From Streptococcus oricebi (lineage in GTDB: Bacteria; Bacillota; Bacilli; Lactobacillales; Streptococcaceae), in assembly GCF_017883985.1 (NCBI RefSeq), contig NZ_PRDG01000003.1, positions 194,991 to 258,990 on the forward strand: a stretch of 64,000 nucleotides of DNA, in the 5' to 3' direction. The position numbers and the translations under genes are program-made. Below are positions 55,708 through 64,000 of the stretch, piece by piece. Every line of letters begins with the position of its first letter. The first letter of the stretch is position 1. The notes under the pieces were generated by a model. It was not told the origin of the DNA and made no database searches. It saw nothing but the letters and a program-made list of their open reading frames with translations.

Positions 55708-56646
55708 TCAACTGTGTTTTTTGATAAAGTCTGTAATTGCCTGATTCATGACTTGTAGGGCTGATGCCTCAACTGGATAATGTCCACCTTGTGGTAAAAT
55801 GACGATGTCAACAGGAACTTGGCTGATTTTATCTAGCAGGGGCTTGCTCAACTCAAGCGGTGTCCAACAGTCTAACTCAGGCTGAGTCAAAAGTACTGGA
55901 CAAAGGTCAAAGTCAGGCGCTTCCACAGCAGGAAGGTAATTCATATAACTGTCCAAAAAGTTCATAGAGGCACGGTTGCCCGCAGAGGTTTTGTCTTGTA
56001 GCATCAAGTCTAGTAATTGGTCATCATTAACCAAGGCAGACATCTTAGACGCCCTTTTCATGGGTGTTGTCATTTTTCCGAGACCAAAGCGACGAGCAAG
56101 ACCTGTCATCGGAACACCGATTTTTCCCATAAAATAATTATAAGACGTCTCGTTGCGCACCAAAGGAACACGCTGGTCAAGAAAAGTCATCCCAATAATT
56201 CCTTTCACTTTTTTATTTAGAGCAGCAATATGATAAGTTTCCATACCACCAGCACTCAGCCCATAGAGAAAAATGGGACGCTTATCACGCGCTAGCTCAA
56301 AATCAATATAATCACTCCCAATTTGCACCCAGTCATCATAAGTAACTTGATTGCGATTGGCTACTTCTGTCATACCATAAGTCGGCATATCTATCATAAT
56401 TGTTTCAAAACCAGCTTTTGCCTGTGGCCCACCCGCTATCAAAGAAATCTGCCGACCGTTCGTTCCCACACCATGAAAACAAATCAATTTAGCAGGCGCA
56501 GCAGGATTACGAAAGGTATCCAAGTGAACCTTATGCTCTCCCCAAGCCCACCATTCTTCTGTCGGGTGATAATCTTTTGTAAAATGATAGTTGCTAGGTA
56601 AAGCTTGCATAATCTTTTTCCAAGTAGTTTGAGATTGATAATTCAT
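55708..56646 (-). CDS. Alpha/beta hydrolase
   Basis: This 312-residue hydrolase without signal peptide has an oxyanion stretch CFHGVGTNGRQISLIAGG near 55 (core HGVGTNG), the nucleophile elbow YGLSAGGMETY (Ser near 150), the acid in LLTQPELDCWTPL near 262 and the His in LPQGGHYPVEA near 288. A small cap lies between. It follows an ArsR-type gene in the same direction and both have a matching palindrome upstream, so the regulator probably controls it. The substrate is unknown; esterase or lactonase activity is possible. Confidence 0.88.
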   Translation of the reverse strand: MNYQSQTTWKKIMQALPSNYHFTKDYHPTEEWWAWGEHKVHLDTFRNPAAPAKLICFHGVGTNGRQISLIAGGPQAKAGFETIMIDMPTYGMTEVANRNQVTYDDWVQIGSDYIDFELARDKRPIFLYGLSAGGMETYHIAALNKKVKGIIGMTFLDQRVPLVRNETSYNYFMGKIGVPMTGLARRFGLGKMTTPMKRASKMSALVNDDQLLDLMLQDKTSAGNRASMNFLDSYMNYLPAVEAPDFDLCPVLLTQPELDCWTPLELSKPLLDKISQVPVDIVILPQGGHYPVEASALQVMNQAITDFIKKHS

Positions 56647-56677
56647 AAATAATGTTTCACTTTCTTTTTTATTTTTA

Positions 56678-56699
56678 TAAGTTTAAACTTTTCAACTCG
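56678..56699. promoter_or_regulatory. Candidate ArsR operator before the hydrolase gene
   Basis: The perfect palindrome AAGTTTAAACTT (56679-56690) is followed by TTCAACTCG. The same element, in the other orientation, lies upstream of the regulator gene at 57037-57058 (GTTGAAATGTTTAAACTT). Confidence 0.6.
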
Positions 56700-56716
56700 T
56701 TTTACAAATGAGAAAG

Positions 56717-57025
56717 CTAGCTTTCTTTCATATCATTTTCGATAGAAGAGACTAGCCTTTTTAAATTCTCCAAAGCTATCCGCAAATCAATACTGTAATA
56801 ACGCTCCTTGCCTTCTTGCCTTACATTCACCAATCCCGCCTGCAAGAGGAGTTTTAGATGATGAGAGACTGTCGGACGCGAAAGGGAGATGTTTTCTGTT
56901 AATTGGTTAACTGTCTGCTCTCCCTTATCAAAGAGGAGCATCAGCAATTCCTGACGATTGACATCTTTTAGCATATCAAAAAAGGGAATGGCTTCTTTCA
57001 GTATTGTCATCGTTTTCTGGCTCAT
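56717..57025 (-). CDS. ArsR-family winged-helix regulator
   Basis: This 102-residue dimeric repressor has the HTH QLTENISLSRPTVSHHLKLL near 42-61 and the wing VRQEGKERYYSI near 73. The metal-binding ELCVC motif is absent (no Cys in helix 3), so it probably senses something other than arsenic or zinc. The start at 57025 has GAGGT six bases before it. It precedes the alpha/beta hydrolase gene by 70 bases, and palindromes upstream of both suggest autoregulation and control of the hydrolase. Confidence 0.88.
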   Translation of the reverse strand: MSQKTMTILKEAIPFFDMLKDVNRQELLMLLFDKGEQTVNQLTENISLSRPTVSHHLKLLLQAGLVNVRQEGKERYYSIDLRIALENLKRLVSSIENDMKES

Positions 57026-57036
57026 AAGCAACCTCG

Positions 57037-57058
57037 CGTTGAAATGTTTAAACTTAAA
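57037..57058. promoter_or_regulatory. Candidate ArsR operator before its own gene
   Basis: GTTGAAATGTTTAAACTT lies 12 bases upstream of the ArsR-type start codon and contains the near-palindrome ATGTTTAAACTT. It matches the element at 56679-56699. Confidence 0.6.
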
Positions 57059-57095
57059 AAATCAAATTTCAACCAACTTGTCAACCCCTTTGCTC

Positions 57096-57126
57096 AAAAA
57101 ACGTCCTTAGATAAATTCTAAGGACG
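57096..57126 (-). terminator. Terminator after pepO
   Basis: On the minus strand CGTCCTTAG pairs perfectly with CTAAGGACG around a 7-base loop, followed by six T. Confidence 0.92.
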
Positions 57127-57176
57127 ATAATAGATTTTTAGCCTAAAATATTAGCAGGAAGTATGGAAGGCAGCTC

Positions 57177-59069
57177 CTACCAAATCACGACACGATCTGC
57201 TGGCTCCCGCCACATGGCATCTGTTTCCTTGACATCAAAGGTTGTGAAGAAGTCGTCAAAGTTAGGTACTTGTAGGTTGACCCTTAGTTTAGCTGGTCCA
57301 TGAACATCGACACTGGCCAGGAGTTGCATATACTCTTCTCTCGCTTTCATGCGCCAAATGCGGGCATAATTGGTAAAGAAGTCCTCAGCTGAGAAACTTT
57401 CTTCCTTCTTGGCTGCTTCTAGGGCACAGGCCAAACCTCCCAAATCAGCAACGTTTTCAGAGACGGTCAGCTTACCATTGACCTTAGCTCCATAAGAATC
57501 CTGCCCCTCAAAGAGATCAACCACTCTTTGAGTTTTTTCCTGAAAGGCAGCATAGTCTGCCTCTGTCCACCAGTTGCTGAGACTCCCGTTTTCATCGAAA
57601 GAAGCCCCATTGGTATCAAAGGCATGGGAAATCTCATGGGCGATGACTGCCCCAATTCCTCCATAATTCTCAGAAGAGGTCTGCTGAAGGTCATAGAAGG
57701 GGGCTTGCAAGATAGCAGCTGGAAAGACAATTAAGTTCTTTTGGGGGTCGTAGTAGGCGTTGACCATGTGGGCAGGCATGGCCCATTCCTGGTCATCGAC
57801 CGGCTGATTCCACTTGCTCCAGCCATGTTCAATCTCTACTCGGCGCAGATTTTGAGCATTTTCTAACAGGCTGAGATTTTCATCAACCAGCTTTTTATAA
57901 TAGCGCTCTGGTAATTTGTCTGGATAGCCAATATAAGGCTTGATGCTATTTAATTTGACAATGGCCTTATCTCTGGTCTCAGGAGTCAACCAGGTATTTT
58001 CAGATAGTCTTTTCTTATAGACCTCAATCATGCTGGCAACCTTCTGCTCCACATCTGCCTTGGCTTGGGGGGAGAACTTCTCAGCTGCATACCAGAGGCC
58101 TACGGCCTGACTAAAAGGAGCTTGGGCCAAGTAATAGGCTGCCTTTTTCTGATTTTGCGCCTCTGGCGTTCCGGACAGGGCCCGACTATAAGCTCCAGCC
58201 AGAACTCGGATTTCATCAGTCAAATAGGCAGTAGTCGTGCGGACTGCTCCTAGTATCAAGCTGGCCTTAAGCAGGGGCCAGGCTTCCTCACTATAAAACT
58301 GATCTGCCGCCTGCCAGAAGCGCTCTTCGGGTACGATTACCTTGTCTGGCACCTGACCCAGTATGGCCTTAAAGAAATCAGCTAGAGGGAGCTTAGGAGC
58401 CAACTGCTCGAAATCAGCCCAGTCATAAGGGTGATAGAGTTTGACGTACTCGGAAGACTCCTCGCTGGATAGGACTACCTTGGCAATGCGGGCATCTAGC
58501 TCCAAGACCTTGGCTAGAAGATCGGCGATCTCTTCCTCTTCAAAACCGTAAGCCTCAAGGAGGGCCGCTTCTGTCTCCTGCCATTTATTTAGAAGTTCCT
58601 CCCCTTGGGGATGGTCCTCTGCGTAATAGCTAGTGTCGGGTAGAATGGTTGAAAGTCCTTCTGCCCAGAGGACGTTGATTTTGGCATTCATAAAGTCAGG
58701 AGCCACTCCAAAGGGCAGGGCATTGGGCTTGCCGGCCAATTCAAAATCGACTAGCTTGTCTGTATAAGCCTTAAAAGAGTCTAGAGCCTTAAATTCCTCA
58801 ATCAAGTCTTGAGCAGGGGCCACTCCATCTTGAGACCGTTTGGTCTGGTCAGCTGCTAGGCGGTGGTACTTGACAAAGTTGGCTAAGACCTGATCCTGGG
58901 GCAGGTCTTCTCCAGCCAACCACTTGTCCGTTCTTTCCAACATTAGCTCTTCAATCTTGTCATGAATATCGGTAAAACCACCAGTGACCGGCTTGTCATC
59001 TGGAATAATTGCCGTCTCTTCCCAGCTTCCATTAATCGCGGCGTAAAAATCATCTTGTAAACGTGTCAT
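57177..59069 (-). CDS. pepO: Endopeptidase O, M13 neprilysin family
   Basis: This 630-residue zinc endopeptidase cleaves oligopeptides and in streptococci can also act at the cell surface. The zinc site VIAHEISHAFD (near 475), the third ligand and partner in SENVADLGG near 535, and NAYYDPQKN near 430 are intact. No signal peptide is seen, as for other streptococcal PepO. ATG at 59069 (MTRLQDDFYAAING) is preferred to upstream in-frame codons because it has GGAAAGCGAG upstream and gives the family N-terminus. The gene is divergent from the Mn transporter, an order shared with S. pneumoniae. Confidence 0.95.
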   Translation of the reverse strand: MTRLQDDFYAAINGSWEETAIIPDDKPVTGGFTDIHDKIEELMLERTDKWLAGEDLPQDQVLANFVKYHRLAADQTKRSQDGVAPAQDLIEEFKALDSFKAYTDKLVDFELAGKPNALPFGVAPDFMNAKINVLWAEGLSTILPDTSYYAEDHPQGEELLNKWQETEAALLEAYGFEEEEIADLLAKVLELDARIAKVVLSSEESSEYVKLYHPYDWADFEQLAPKLPLADFFKAILGQVPDKVIVPEERFWQAADQFYSEEAWPLLKASLILGAVRTTTAYLTDEIRVLAGAYSRALSGTPEAQNQKKAAYYLAQAPFSQAVGLWYAAEKFSPQAKADVEQKVASMIEVYKKRLSENTWLTPETRDKAIVKLNSIKPYIGYPDKLPERYYKKLVDENLSLLENAQNLRRVEIEHGWSKWNQPVDDQEWAMPAHMVNAYYDPQKNLIVFPAAILQAPFYDLQQTSSENYGGIGAVIAHEISHAFDTNGASFDENGSLSNWWTEADYAAFQEKTQRVVDLFEGQDSYGAKVNGKLTVSENVADLGGLACALEAAKKEESFSAEDFFTNYARIWRMKAREEYMQLLASVDVHGPAKLRVNLQVPNFDDFFTTFDVKETDAMWREPADRVVIW

Positions 59070-59246
59070 AGACTTCTCGCTTTCCTTATAATTCCTGAAA
59101 ATCATCGATTTTGGCTAGATAAGACTGGCTGAACCTTTCAGCGTCCTTTTCCTCCAGTTTGATTTTCCCGGAATAGTATTTTCTCCTATCCTAGCAAAAA
59201 AGAGGATAATAAGCAAACTTTTATCAAAAGTTTAGGGGATTTTTAC

Positions 59247-59284
59247 AAAATTAACTTGACTTAATTTTTAAATTAAGTTATATT
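59247..59284 (+). promoter_or_regulatory. Mn-transporter promoter with ScaR/PsaR-type operator
   Basis: TTGACT (59256-59261), 17 bases and TATATT (59279-59284) form the promoter. AAAATTAACTTGACTTAATT (from 59247) and the adjoining AAATTAAGTTATATT form the inverted-repeat pattern recognised by DtxR-family Mn repressors ScaR/PsaR/SloR. It covers the -35 and spacer, consistent with Mn-dependent repression. Confidence 0.85.
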
Positions 59285-59302
59285 AAACTTAGAGGTAAAA
59301 TT

Positions 59303-60022
59303 ATGATTGATATCAAAGATTTAAGTGTTAGTTATCGCGATAGACTAGCCTTAGAAAAACTTTCTTTAAAAATTGTTGGTCCGACAATAACCGGAATTAT
59401 CGGACCCAACGGGGCAGGTAAGTCCACCCTTTTAAAGGGTATGCTGGGCATTATTGACCATGAGGGGCAGACCCTACTAGATGACAAGCCCCTAGAAAAA
59501 GAGCTGGAAAATGTCGCCTATGTAGAGCAAAAGGTTAACATCGACTACAACTTCCCCATCAAGGTCAGAGAGTGTGTCTCCCTGGGACTCTATCCTAGGA
59601 TTAAACTCTTTCGCAAGTTGAAGGCTAAGGACTGGGATAAGGTCGCTGCCGCTCTTGATTTGGTCGGCTTGACTGACTATGCTGACAGGCAGATTAGCCA
59701 ACTTTCTGGCGGACAATTTCAGCGGGTTTTAATTGCTCGCTGCCTAGTCCAAGAAGCTGACTATATCTTTTTGGACGAGCCCTTTGTCGGGATTGACTCG
59801 GTCAGCGAAGAGATTATCATGGACACCCTGCGCCAACTAAGGGACCAGGGCAAGACCATTCTGATTGTCCACCACGATCTCAGCAAGGTGACCAGCTATT
59901 TTGATCAGATTATTCTCCTAAATGGTCATCTGGTTGCTGCCGGAGATGTTGAGACGACCTTCACTGAGAAAAACATGAAAGAGACCTATGGTTCTCAGAT
60001 TTTTATGACGGGAGGTGTCTAG
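59303..60022 (+). CDS. psaB: Mn/Zn ABC transporter ATP-binding protein
   Basis: This 239-residue ATPase energises high-affinity Mn uptake. Walker [11 protein letters not shown] near 36, signature QLSGGQFQR near 133 and Walker [13 protein letters not shown] near 155 are intact. GAGGT precedes the ATG. The permease ATG follows the stop codon directly, and the binding lipoprotein comes next, as in psaBCA/scaCBA/mtsABC operons. The gene symbol follows the pneumococcal name. Confidence 0.93.
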   Translation: MIDIKDLSVSYRDRLALEKLSLKIVGPTITGIIGPNGAGKSTLLKGMLGIIDHEGQTLLDDKPLEKELENVAYVEQKVNIDYNFPIKVRECVSLGLYPRIKLFRKLKAKDWDKVAAALDLVGLTDYADRQISQLSGGQFQRVLIARCLVQEADYIFLDEPFVGIDSVSEEIIMDTLRQLRDQGKTILIVHHDLSKVTSYFDQIILLNGHLVAAGDVETTFTEKNMKETYGSQIFMTGGV

Positions 60023-60865
60023 ATGATTGCTGAATTTTTTGACGGCCTACAGAAGTTTCACTTCCTGCAAAATGCCCTGATTACAGCCATTGTCATCGGG
60101 ATTGTGGCCGGAGCAGTTGGTTGCTTTATCATCCTGCGAGGTATGTCCTTGATGGGGGATGCCATTTCCCATGCAGTCCTACCAGGGGTAGCCCTTTCTT
60201 ATATTTTAGGTATTAACTTCTTTATCGGAGCTATTATTTTCGGCCTGATGGCCTCGGTCATCATCACCTACATCAGGGGCAACTCTATTGTCAAAAGTGA
60301 TACAGCGATTGGAATTACCTTCTCCTCCTTTCTAGCCTTGGGAGTTATCTTGATTGGGGTGGCCAATAGTTCGACCGACCTTTTCCATATTCTCTTTGGG
60401 AATATCCTGGCTGTTCAAGATCTGGATAAGTGGATTAGTATCGGAGTAGCTATCTTGGTTCTTTTGGTCATCTGGCTCTTTTTCAAGGAGCTCTTGATTA
60501 CTTCTTTTGATCCCTTGCTAGCCCAGGCCATGGGCATGCCTGTCAACTTTTATCATTATTTACTGATGTTTATTTTAACCTTGGTTTCTGTGACCGCCAT
60601 GCAAAGTGTGGGAACGATTTTGATTGTCGCTATGCTGATTACGCCAGCAGCAACCGCCTACCTCTACGCCAATAGCCTCAAGACCATGATTTTCCTATCA
60701 TCTGGTCTGGGGGCCTTGGCCTCTGCTCTGGGACTTTTTATCGGCTATAGTTTCAATGTAGCAGCTGGTTCCAGCATCGTCCTTACCTCTGCCTTGATGT
60801 TTGCAATCAGCTTCTTCATCGCTCCCAAGAAGGGTGGTCTCAAAGCCAAATTTGCCAAAAAATAA
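60023..60865 (+). CDS. psaC: Mn/Zn ABC transporter permease
   Basis: This 280-residue ABC-3 family permease has about eight hydrophobic segments. GCFIILRGMSLMGDAISHAVLPG near 33 is typical of the family (core MSLMGDAISHAVLPG). It starts right after the ATPase stop (TAG ATG). It should form a homodimeric channel fed by the lipoprotein. Confidence 0.94.
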   Translation: MIAEFFDGLQKFHFLQNALITAIVIGIVAGAVGCFIILRGMSLMGDAISHAVLPGVALSYILGINFFIGAIIFGLMASVIITYIRGNSIVKSDTAIGITFSSFLALGVILIGVANSSTDLFHILFGNILAVQDLDKWISIGVAILVLLVIWLFFKELLITSFDPLLAQAMGMPVNFYHYLLMFILTLVSVTAMQSVGTILIVAMLITPAATAYLYANSLKTMIFLSSGLGALASALGLFIGYSFNVAAGSSIVLTSALMFAISFFIAPKKGGLKAKFAKK

Positions 60866-60877
60866 AGAGGATGCATT

Positions 60878-61807
60878 ATGAAAAAACTATTTATTTTAAT
60901 CTCTAGCCTACTGGCCTGTCTGGTCTTGGTTGCCTGTTCAACATCTAAGAATAAGACTGCTAGCTCTGATAAATTAAGGGTCGTAGCTAGCAACTCTATC
61001 ATTGCTGATATTACCAAAAATATCGCTGGAGATAAGATTAATCTCCATTCAATCGTCCCAATCGGCAAGGACCCTCACGAATATGAGCCCCTGCCCGAAG
61101 ATGTCAAGAAGACCTCCCAGGCCGACTTGATTTTCTATAATGGTATCAACTTGGAAACTGGGGGTAATGCCTGGTTCACCAAGCTGGTCAAGAATGCTCA
61201 GAAAAAAGAAAACAAGGACTACTATGCAGTCAGTGACGGGGTGGATATTATCTATCTAGAAGGGCAAAACGAAAAGGGCAAGGAAGACCCCCATGCCTGG
61301 CTCAATCTGGAAAATGGTATCATCTATGCCCAAAATATTGCCAAGCGCTTGAGCGAAAAAGATCCTAAAAACAAGGACTTTTATGAAAAAAATCTCAAGG
61401 CCTACACTGAGAAATTGACCAAATTAGACCAGGAAGCCAAGGAGAAATTCAAGAATATCCCAGAGGATAAGAAGATGATTGTCACCAGCGAAGGTTGCTT
61501 CAAATACTTCTCCAAGGCCTACCAAGTGCCTTCTGCCTACATCTGGGAAATCAATACTGAAGAAGAAGGAACCCCTGACCAAATCAAGAATTTGGTTGAA
61601 AAACTCCGCCAAACCAAGGTCCCATCTCTCTTTGTCGAATCCAGTGTCGATGAACGTCCGATGAAGACCGTCTCCAAGGATACCAATATTCCTATCTATT
61701 CCAAAATCTTCACCGACTCTATTGCCGAAGAGGGCAAGGACGGAGATAGCTACTACTCCATGATGAAGTGGAACTTGGATAAGATTGCCGAAGGCTTGGC
61801 TAAATAA
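60878..61807 (+). CDS. psaA: Mn-binding lipoprotein (PsaA/ScaA/MtsA family, LraI)
   Basis: This 309-residue lipoprotein has its lipobox at LVLVACST (Cys20). Metal ligands expected for the family are visible: His in [10 protein letters not shown] near 68, His in EDPHAWLN near 139, Glu in [10 protein letters not shown] near 205 and Asp in [10 protein letters not shown] near 280. It captures Mn outside the membrane and may also act as an adhesin, as in relatives. A terminator at 61811 ends the operon. Confidence 0.95.
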   Translation: MKKLFILISSLLACLVLVACSTSKNKTASSDKLRVVASNSIIADITKNIAGDKINLHSIVPIGKDPHEYEPLPEDVKKTSQADLIFYNGINLETGGNAWFTKLVKNAQKKENKDYYAVSDGVDIIYLEGQNEKGKEDPHAWLNLENGIIYAQNIAKRLSEKDPKNKDFYEKNLKAYTEKLTKLDQEAKEKFKNIPEDKKMIVTSEGCFKYFSKAYQVPSAYIWEINTEEEGTPDQIKNLVEKLRQTKVPSLFVESSVDERPMKTVSKDTNIPIYSKIFTDSIAEEGKDGDSYYSMMKWNLDKIAEGLAK

Positions 61808-61810
61808 AGA

Positions 61811-61840
61811 AAGAGCTCTGATAAATCAGGGCTCTTTTTT
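61811..61840 (+). terminator. Terminator after psaA
   Basis: AGAGC(T)CTGAT pairs with ATCAG(G)GCTCT across AA, followed by a T run. Leakage could still link tpx to the Mn operon. Confidence 0.85.
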
Positions 61841-61933
61841 ACTAGCACAAGGGAAAATTTCCAAACAAATCATTTAGAAAGCTCTTTCAAAATATAGTAC
61901 AATAGGGATAGAACTTTTATTGGAGGATTTTTT

Positions 61934-62425
61934 ATGACAACCTTTCTTGGAAATCCTGTAAGCTTTACAGGTCAACAACCACAAGTCGGTGACACGGCTC
62001 CTGACTTCTCCCTTACTACTACCGACCTCAGCAAGAAAAGCCTAGCTGACTTCGCTGGCAAAAAGAAGGTTTTGAGCATCATTCCATCTATTGATACCGG
62101 GGTTTGCTCGACCCAAACTCGCCGTTTTAATCAAGAACTGTCCGATTTGGACAATACAGTGGTCATCACCATTTCAGTTGACCTGCCTTTTGCCCAAGGG
62201 AAATGGTGTGCTGCTGAGGGAATTGAAAATGCGATTATGCTTTCTGACTACTTCGACCACTCTTTTGGTCGCGACTATGCCCTCTTAATCAATGAATGGC
62301 ACCTATTGGCACGCGCTGTACTCGTTCTTGATGAAAATAATAAGATTACCTATGCCGAGTATGTCGACAATATCAATACCGAACCTGACTATCAGGCAGC
62401 TATTGAGGCGGTTAAAAGCCTCTAA
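61934..62425 (+). CDS. tpx: Thiol peroxidase, Tpx
   Basis: This 163-residue atypical 2-Cys peroxiredoxin reduces hydrogen peroxide and lipid peroxides using thioredoxin. The peroxidatic Cys58 is in [14 protein letters not shown] and the resolving Cys92 in [15 protein letters not shown] precedes the ATG. Its place after psaA is the same as in S. pneumoniae (psaD), linking Mn uptake with peroxide defence. Confidence 0.96.
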   Translation: MTTFLGNPVSFTGQQPQVGDTAPDFSLTTTDLSKKSLADFAGKKKVLSIIPSIDTGVCSTQTRRFNQELSDLDNTVVITISVDLPFAQGKWCAAEGIENAIMLSDYFDHSFGRDYALLINEWHLLARAVLVLDENNKITYAEYVDNINTEPDYQAAIEAVKSL

Positions 62426-62430
62426 GAAAA

Positions 62431-62462
62431 TAAAATCCTAGCTTTGAGGGCTAGGATTTTTG
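62431..62462 (+). terminator. Terminator after tpx
   Basis: AAATCCTAGC pairs with GCTAGGATTT around TTTGAGG, followed by T. Confidence 0.9.
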
Positions 62463-62530
62463 TATGATGTGATGGTCCAACATTGAGACAAGGAAATGAA
62501 ATCATTTATTAGGTCCTTTCTTACCAGCCA

Positions 62531-63069
62531 CTAGCGATATTGAAGCCATGTAGTATAACGAATTGTTTTATTAGAGAGATTCGTAATTTTTATCGTATAA
62601 GGATTTGGAGCTCCTGCGTCAAACAGATATTCTCTTTTTTTATCAATAATGATCCCCTTATTTGTTAAGGTAATTCCATGTAATTGCTTATTATCTAGGT
62701 TTTTATAACTATTTCGCTCGTCTTGATAAGTAGCCTTGCTTTTTTTACATCAAAGGTGAGTTTGTTTTCCTCATCATACCAAACATCCTGCCCTGTTAAT
62801 AACAACCGTCCACCGTCCTGATTATCAAAATATAATTCTGTAACTGGATCAGCACCTTCATCTTTAGGCTTCACTTTAATTTCTATTGTCTGATTAGGTT
62901 GCAGAGTTTTAGGCTGACCGCTTTGATAAAAGATGTAATAAGCCCCCCAACCAAGCACTAGAATATAAATTAAGAACAGCCACGTTCTTTTTTTCTTGGA
63001 CAAATAAAGAGCTGGGACAATAAGCAAAAGTAAGACCAATGGAATGAACAACCAAAGAATGTAAATCAT
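62531..63069 (-). pseudogene. Membrane-anchored protein of a tandem family, frameshifted at a 7-A run
   Basis: The 5' part (63069-62695) encodes 124 residues with two N-terminal hydrophobic segments and an outer domain beginning near 50 (QPNQTIEIKVKP), and ends out of frame at a TAG. Its relatives continue further. If one A is added to the A7 run (62750-62756 on the + strand as T), the frame reads on for about 73 residues as DVKKSKATYQDERNSYKN and later NPYTIKITNLSNKTIRYTT, closely matching the ends of the two paralogues, to a stop at 62531. It may be a disrupted gene, a phase-variable one, or a sequencing error. Function unknown. Confidence 0.75.
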
Positions 63070-63114
63070 TTGTTATGTCCTTTCTTGTAAGCATCAAAGC
63101 CGTCTTGGAGATTT

Positions 63115-63642
63115 TTACCGATTGGTCACCGTTGCTTTAAAATGAGCTGGTTTGTTAGAAAGATTTTTGATTATAAGGTAATATTTTTTAGAGTTAGTCA
63201 CTCCAAACAGTCTTTTCCCCTTAGATTGAATAATTAAATTTTGACCTTTTAAATAAACATCTTGCTGAGGAGAATTTTCTAGTTCTTGTTTCTGTTTTTC
63301 TCCGGAATCCCAATTATAACTTGTGACTTTTTGAGTCTTTGTATCATAAGATATAAATTTATTCCGTTCTTCTCCTATATATTCTTTCCAACTACGTCTA
63401 GGACTATTAGATAATTGTAACTTGGCTCCATTCAAATTATCAAGCTCCAATTCTGAACTATAATCGGGTTGATTGGTTAAAGAATTCACCTCTATTTTGA
63501 CACTTTCTCCAGGTCTGAGAGTGTATTTGCCATAATTTAATCCACCGACAACGATATAGACGATAAAAAGAAGAACTACAATCAGAAAACCCGAACAGCC
63601 TATATTCCACTTGTTCCATTTTTTACCAATCGTATTTTTCAT
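63115..63642 (-). CDS. Membrane-anchored protein of a tandem paralogous family
   Basis: This 175-residue protein has one N-terminal membrane segment (about 16-34), then an outer domain with YTLRPGESVKIEVNS near 41, SELELDNLNGAKLQL near 64 and a C-terminal KKYYLIIKNLSNKPAHFKAT motif near 152. It is the middle of three related genes in the same direction. A small reading-frame tail after its stop ends in a TGA that overlaps the ATG of the next gene (ATGA). I do not recognise the family. Tandem copies with single anchors are typical of immunity or surface-defence genes, but no toxin lies next to them in the window. Confidence 0.75.
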   Translation of the reverse strand: MKNTIGKKWNKWNIGCSGFLIVVLLFIVYIVVGGLNYGKYTLRPGESVKIEVNSLTNQPDYSSELELDNLNGAKLQLSNSPRRSWKEYIGEERNKFISYDTKTQKVTSYNWDSGEKQKQELENSPQQDVYLKGQNLIIQSKGKRLFGVTNSKKYYLIIKNLSNKPAHFKATVTNR

Positions 63643-63687
63643 TTCACACTCTCCCTATAGGCATTTATGCCATCTTGGATAAGATTA

Positions 63688-64000
63688 TTATCGATTTGTA
63701 ACCGTTGCTTTGAAATGGGCAGTTTTATTAGAAAGATTTTTTACTTTAATGGTATAATTCCTTCCTGAATCTATATAAAAAATCTTCTCACCTTTGACTT
63801 TTAAAATAATCCCATCCTTGGTTAAATAAATATCGTTAATTGGTGAATTCTTTACAAGTTCTTCTTTGTAGTCTTCGCTTTTTTCAACCAATTTACTAAC
63901 AGTCTGATTTTCCACATCATAAAAAATACCACTTCTACTATCTTTCCATACTAAACTACCAGAAAATTTTAATTTCTCACCTCCTAGCTCTTTTAAAATC
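63688..64000 (-). CDS. Third member of the tandem family, partial (runs off the right edge)
   Basis: The reading frame is open to the window edge, covering the C-terminal 103 residues, from ILKELGGEKLKFSG through SLVWKDSRSGIFYDVENQ to NYTIKVKNLSNKTAHFKATV and TNR at the end. The pattern LKFSGSLVWKD..IFYDVENQTV matches the LQLSNS..KFISYDTKTQKV region of the neighbour. The start lies outside the window; a GTG at 63915 is internal. The period of the duplication is about 573 bases. Confidence 0.75.
   Translation of the reverse strand, partial: ILKELGGEKLKFSGSLVWKDSRSGIFYDVENQTVSKLVEKSEDYKEELVKNSPINDIYLTKDGIILKVKGEKIFYIDSGRNYTIKVKNLSNKTAHFKATVTNR

Overview
The window looks like a chromosomal stretch of a Streptococcus, moderately AT-rich. 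The evidence is gene order and family identity: rimP-nusA-ylxR-ylxQ-infB-rbfA, ccrZ-trmB beside ecsAB and a HIT gene, tsaE-GNAT-LCP, manLMN-manO-serS, pepO beside a psa/sca-type Mn transporter and tpx, and LPXTG surface proteins. I cannot name the species. No rRNA, tRNA, IS element, prophage or CRISPR array was seen.

Layout. 1-1.7 kb: a three-gene lantibiotic-protection-type ABC transporter, cut by the left edge. 2.1-6.6 kb: a beta-glucoside PTS, 6-phospho-beta-glucosidase and RpiR regulator. 6.6-12.8 kb: glyQS with a small UPF0291 gene. Its T-box leader (about 12610-12800) is separated from glyQ by a four-gene cassette that looks like a type VII-secreted lipase with its lipoprotein immunity protein and two small helical partners. 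12.85-16.7 kb: a wall-anchored X-prolyl peptidase and an aldo/keto reductase. 16.8-20.2 kb: a second T7SS cassette (Lap1, Lap2, a glycine-zipper LXG toxin, a membrane immunity candidate, DUF4176). 20.3-27.6 kb: nagA and the infB operon. 27.8-30.8 kb: a third T7SS cassette (Lap1, Lap2, a TelC-like LXG toxin, a TipC-like immunity protein), sitting between trmB and rimP. 31-39.9 kb: housekeeping genes. 40-46.7 kb: adh, a small-RNA candidate, the mannose PTS with an unusual hairpin-rich repeat array between EIIAB and EIIC, manO, and serS with its T-box. 46.8-54.5 kb: a beta-galactosidase (GH35)/lactose-family PTS locus with a ROK regulator and an LPXTG protein of unknown function. 54.5-59.1 kb: a TIM-barrel-type gene, an ArsR/hydrolase pair and pepO. 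59.3-62.4 kb: Mn transporter and tpx. 62.5-64 kb: a tandem array of related small membrane-anchored proteins, one broken by a frameshift at a 7-A run.

The most striking theme is the three different T7SS effector/immunity cassettes placed among housekeeping operons within about 21 kb. None of the secretion-apparatus genes (EsxA, EsaA, EssA, EsaB, EssB, EssC) is present, so these effectors would need a T7SSb encoded elsewhere. The first cassette lies between a tRNA-sensing T-box leader and glyQS, so its transcription is predicted to respond to uncharged tRNA-Gly.

Sugar metabolism genes carry visible control sites: cre-like boxes at the bgl, adh, man, bga and 54.6-kb loci, and paired NagR-type palindromes at nagA. 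The Mn transporter has a ScaR/PsaR-type operator over its promoter. All function assignments come from reading motifs and gene order; no database search was possible.
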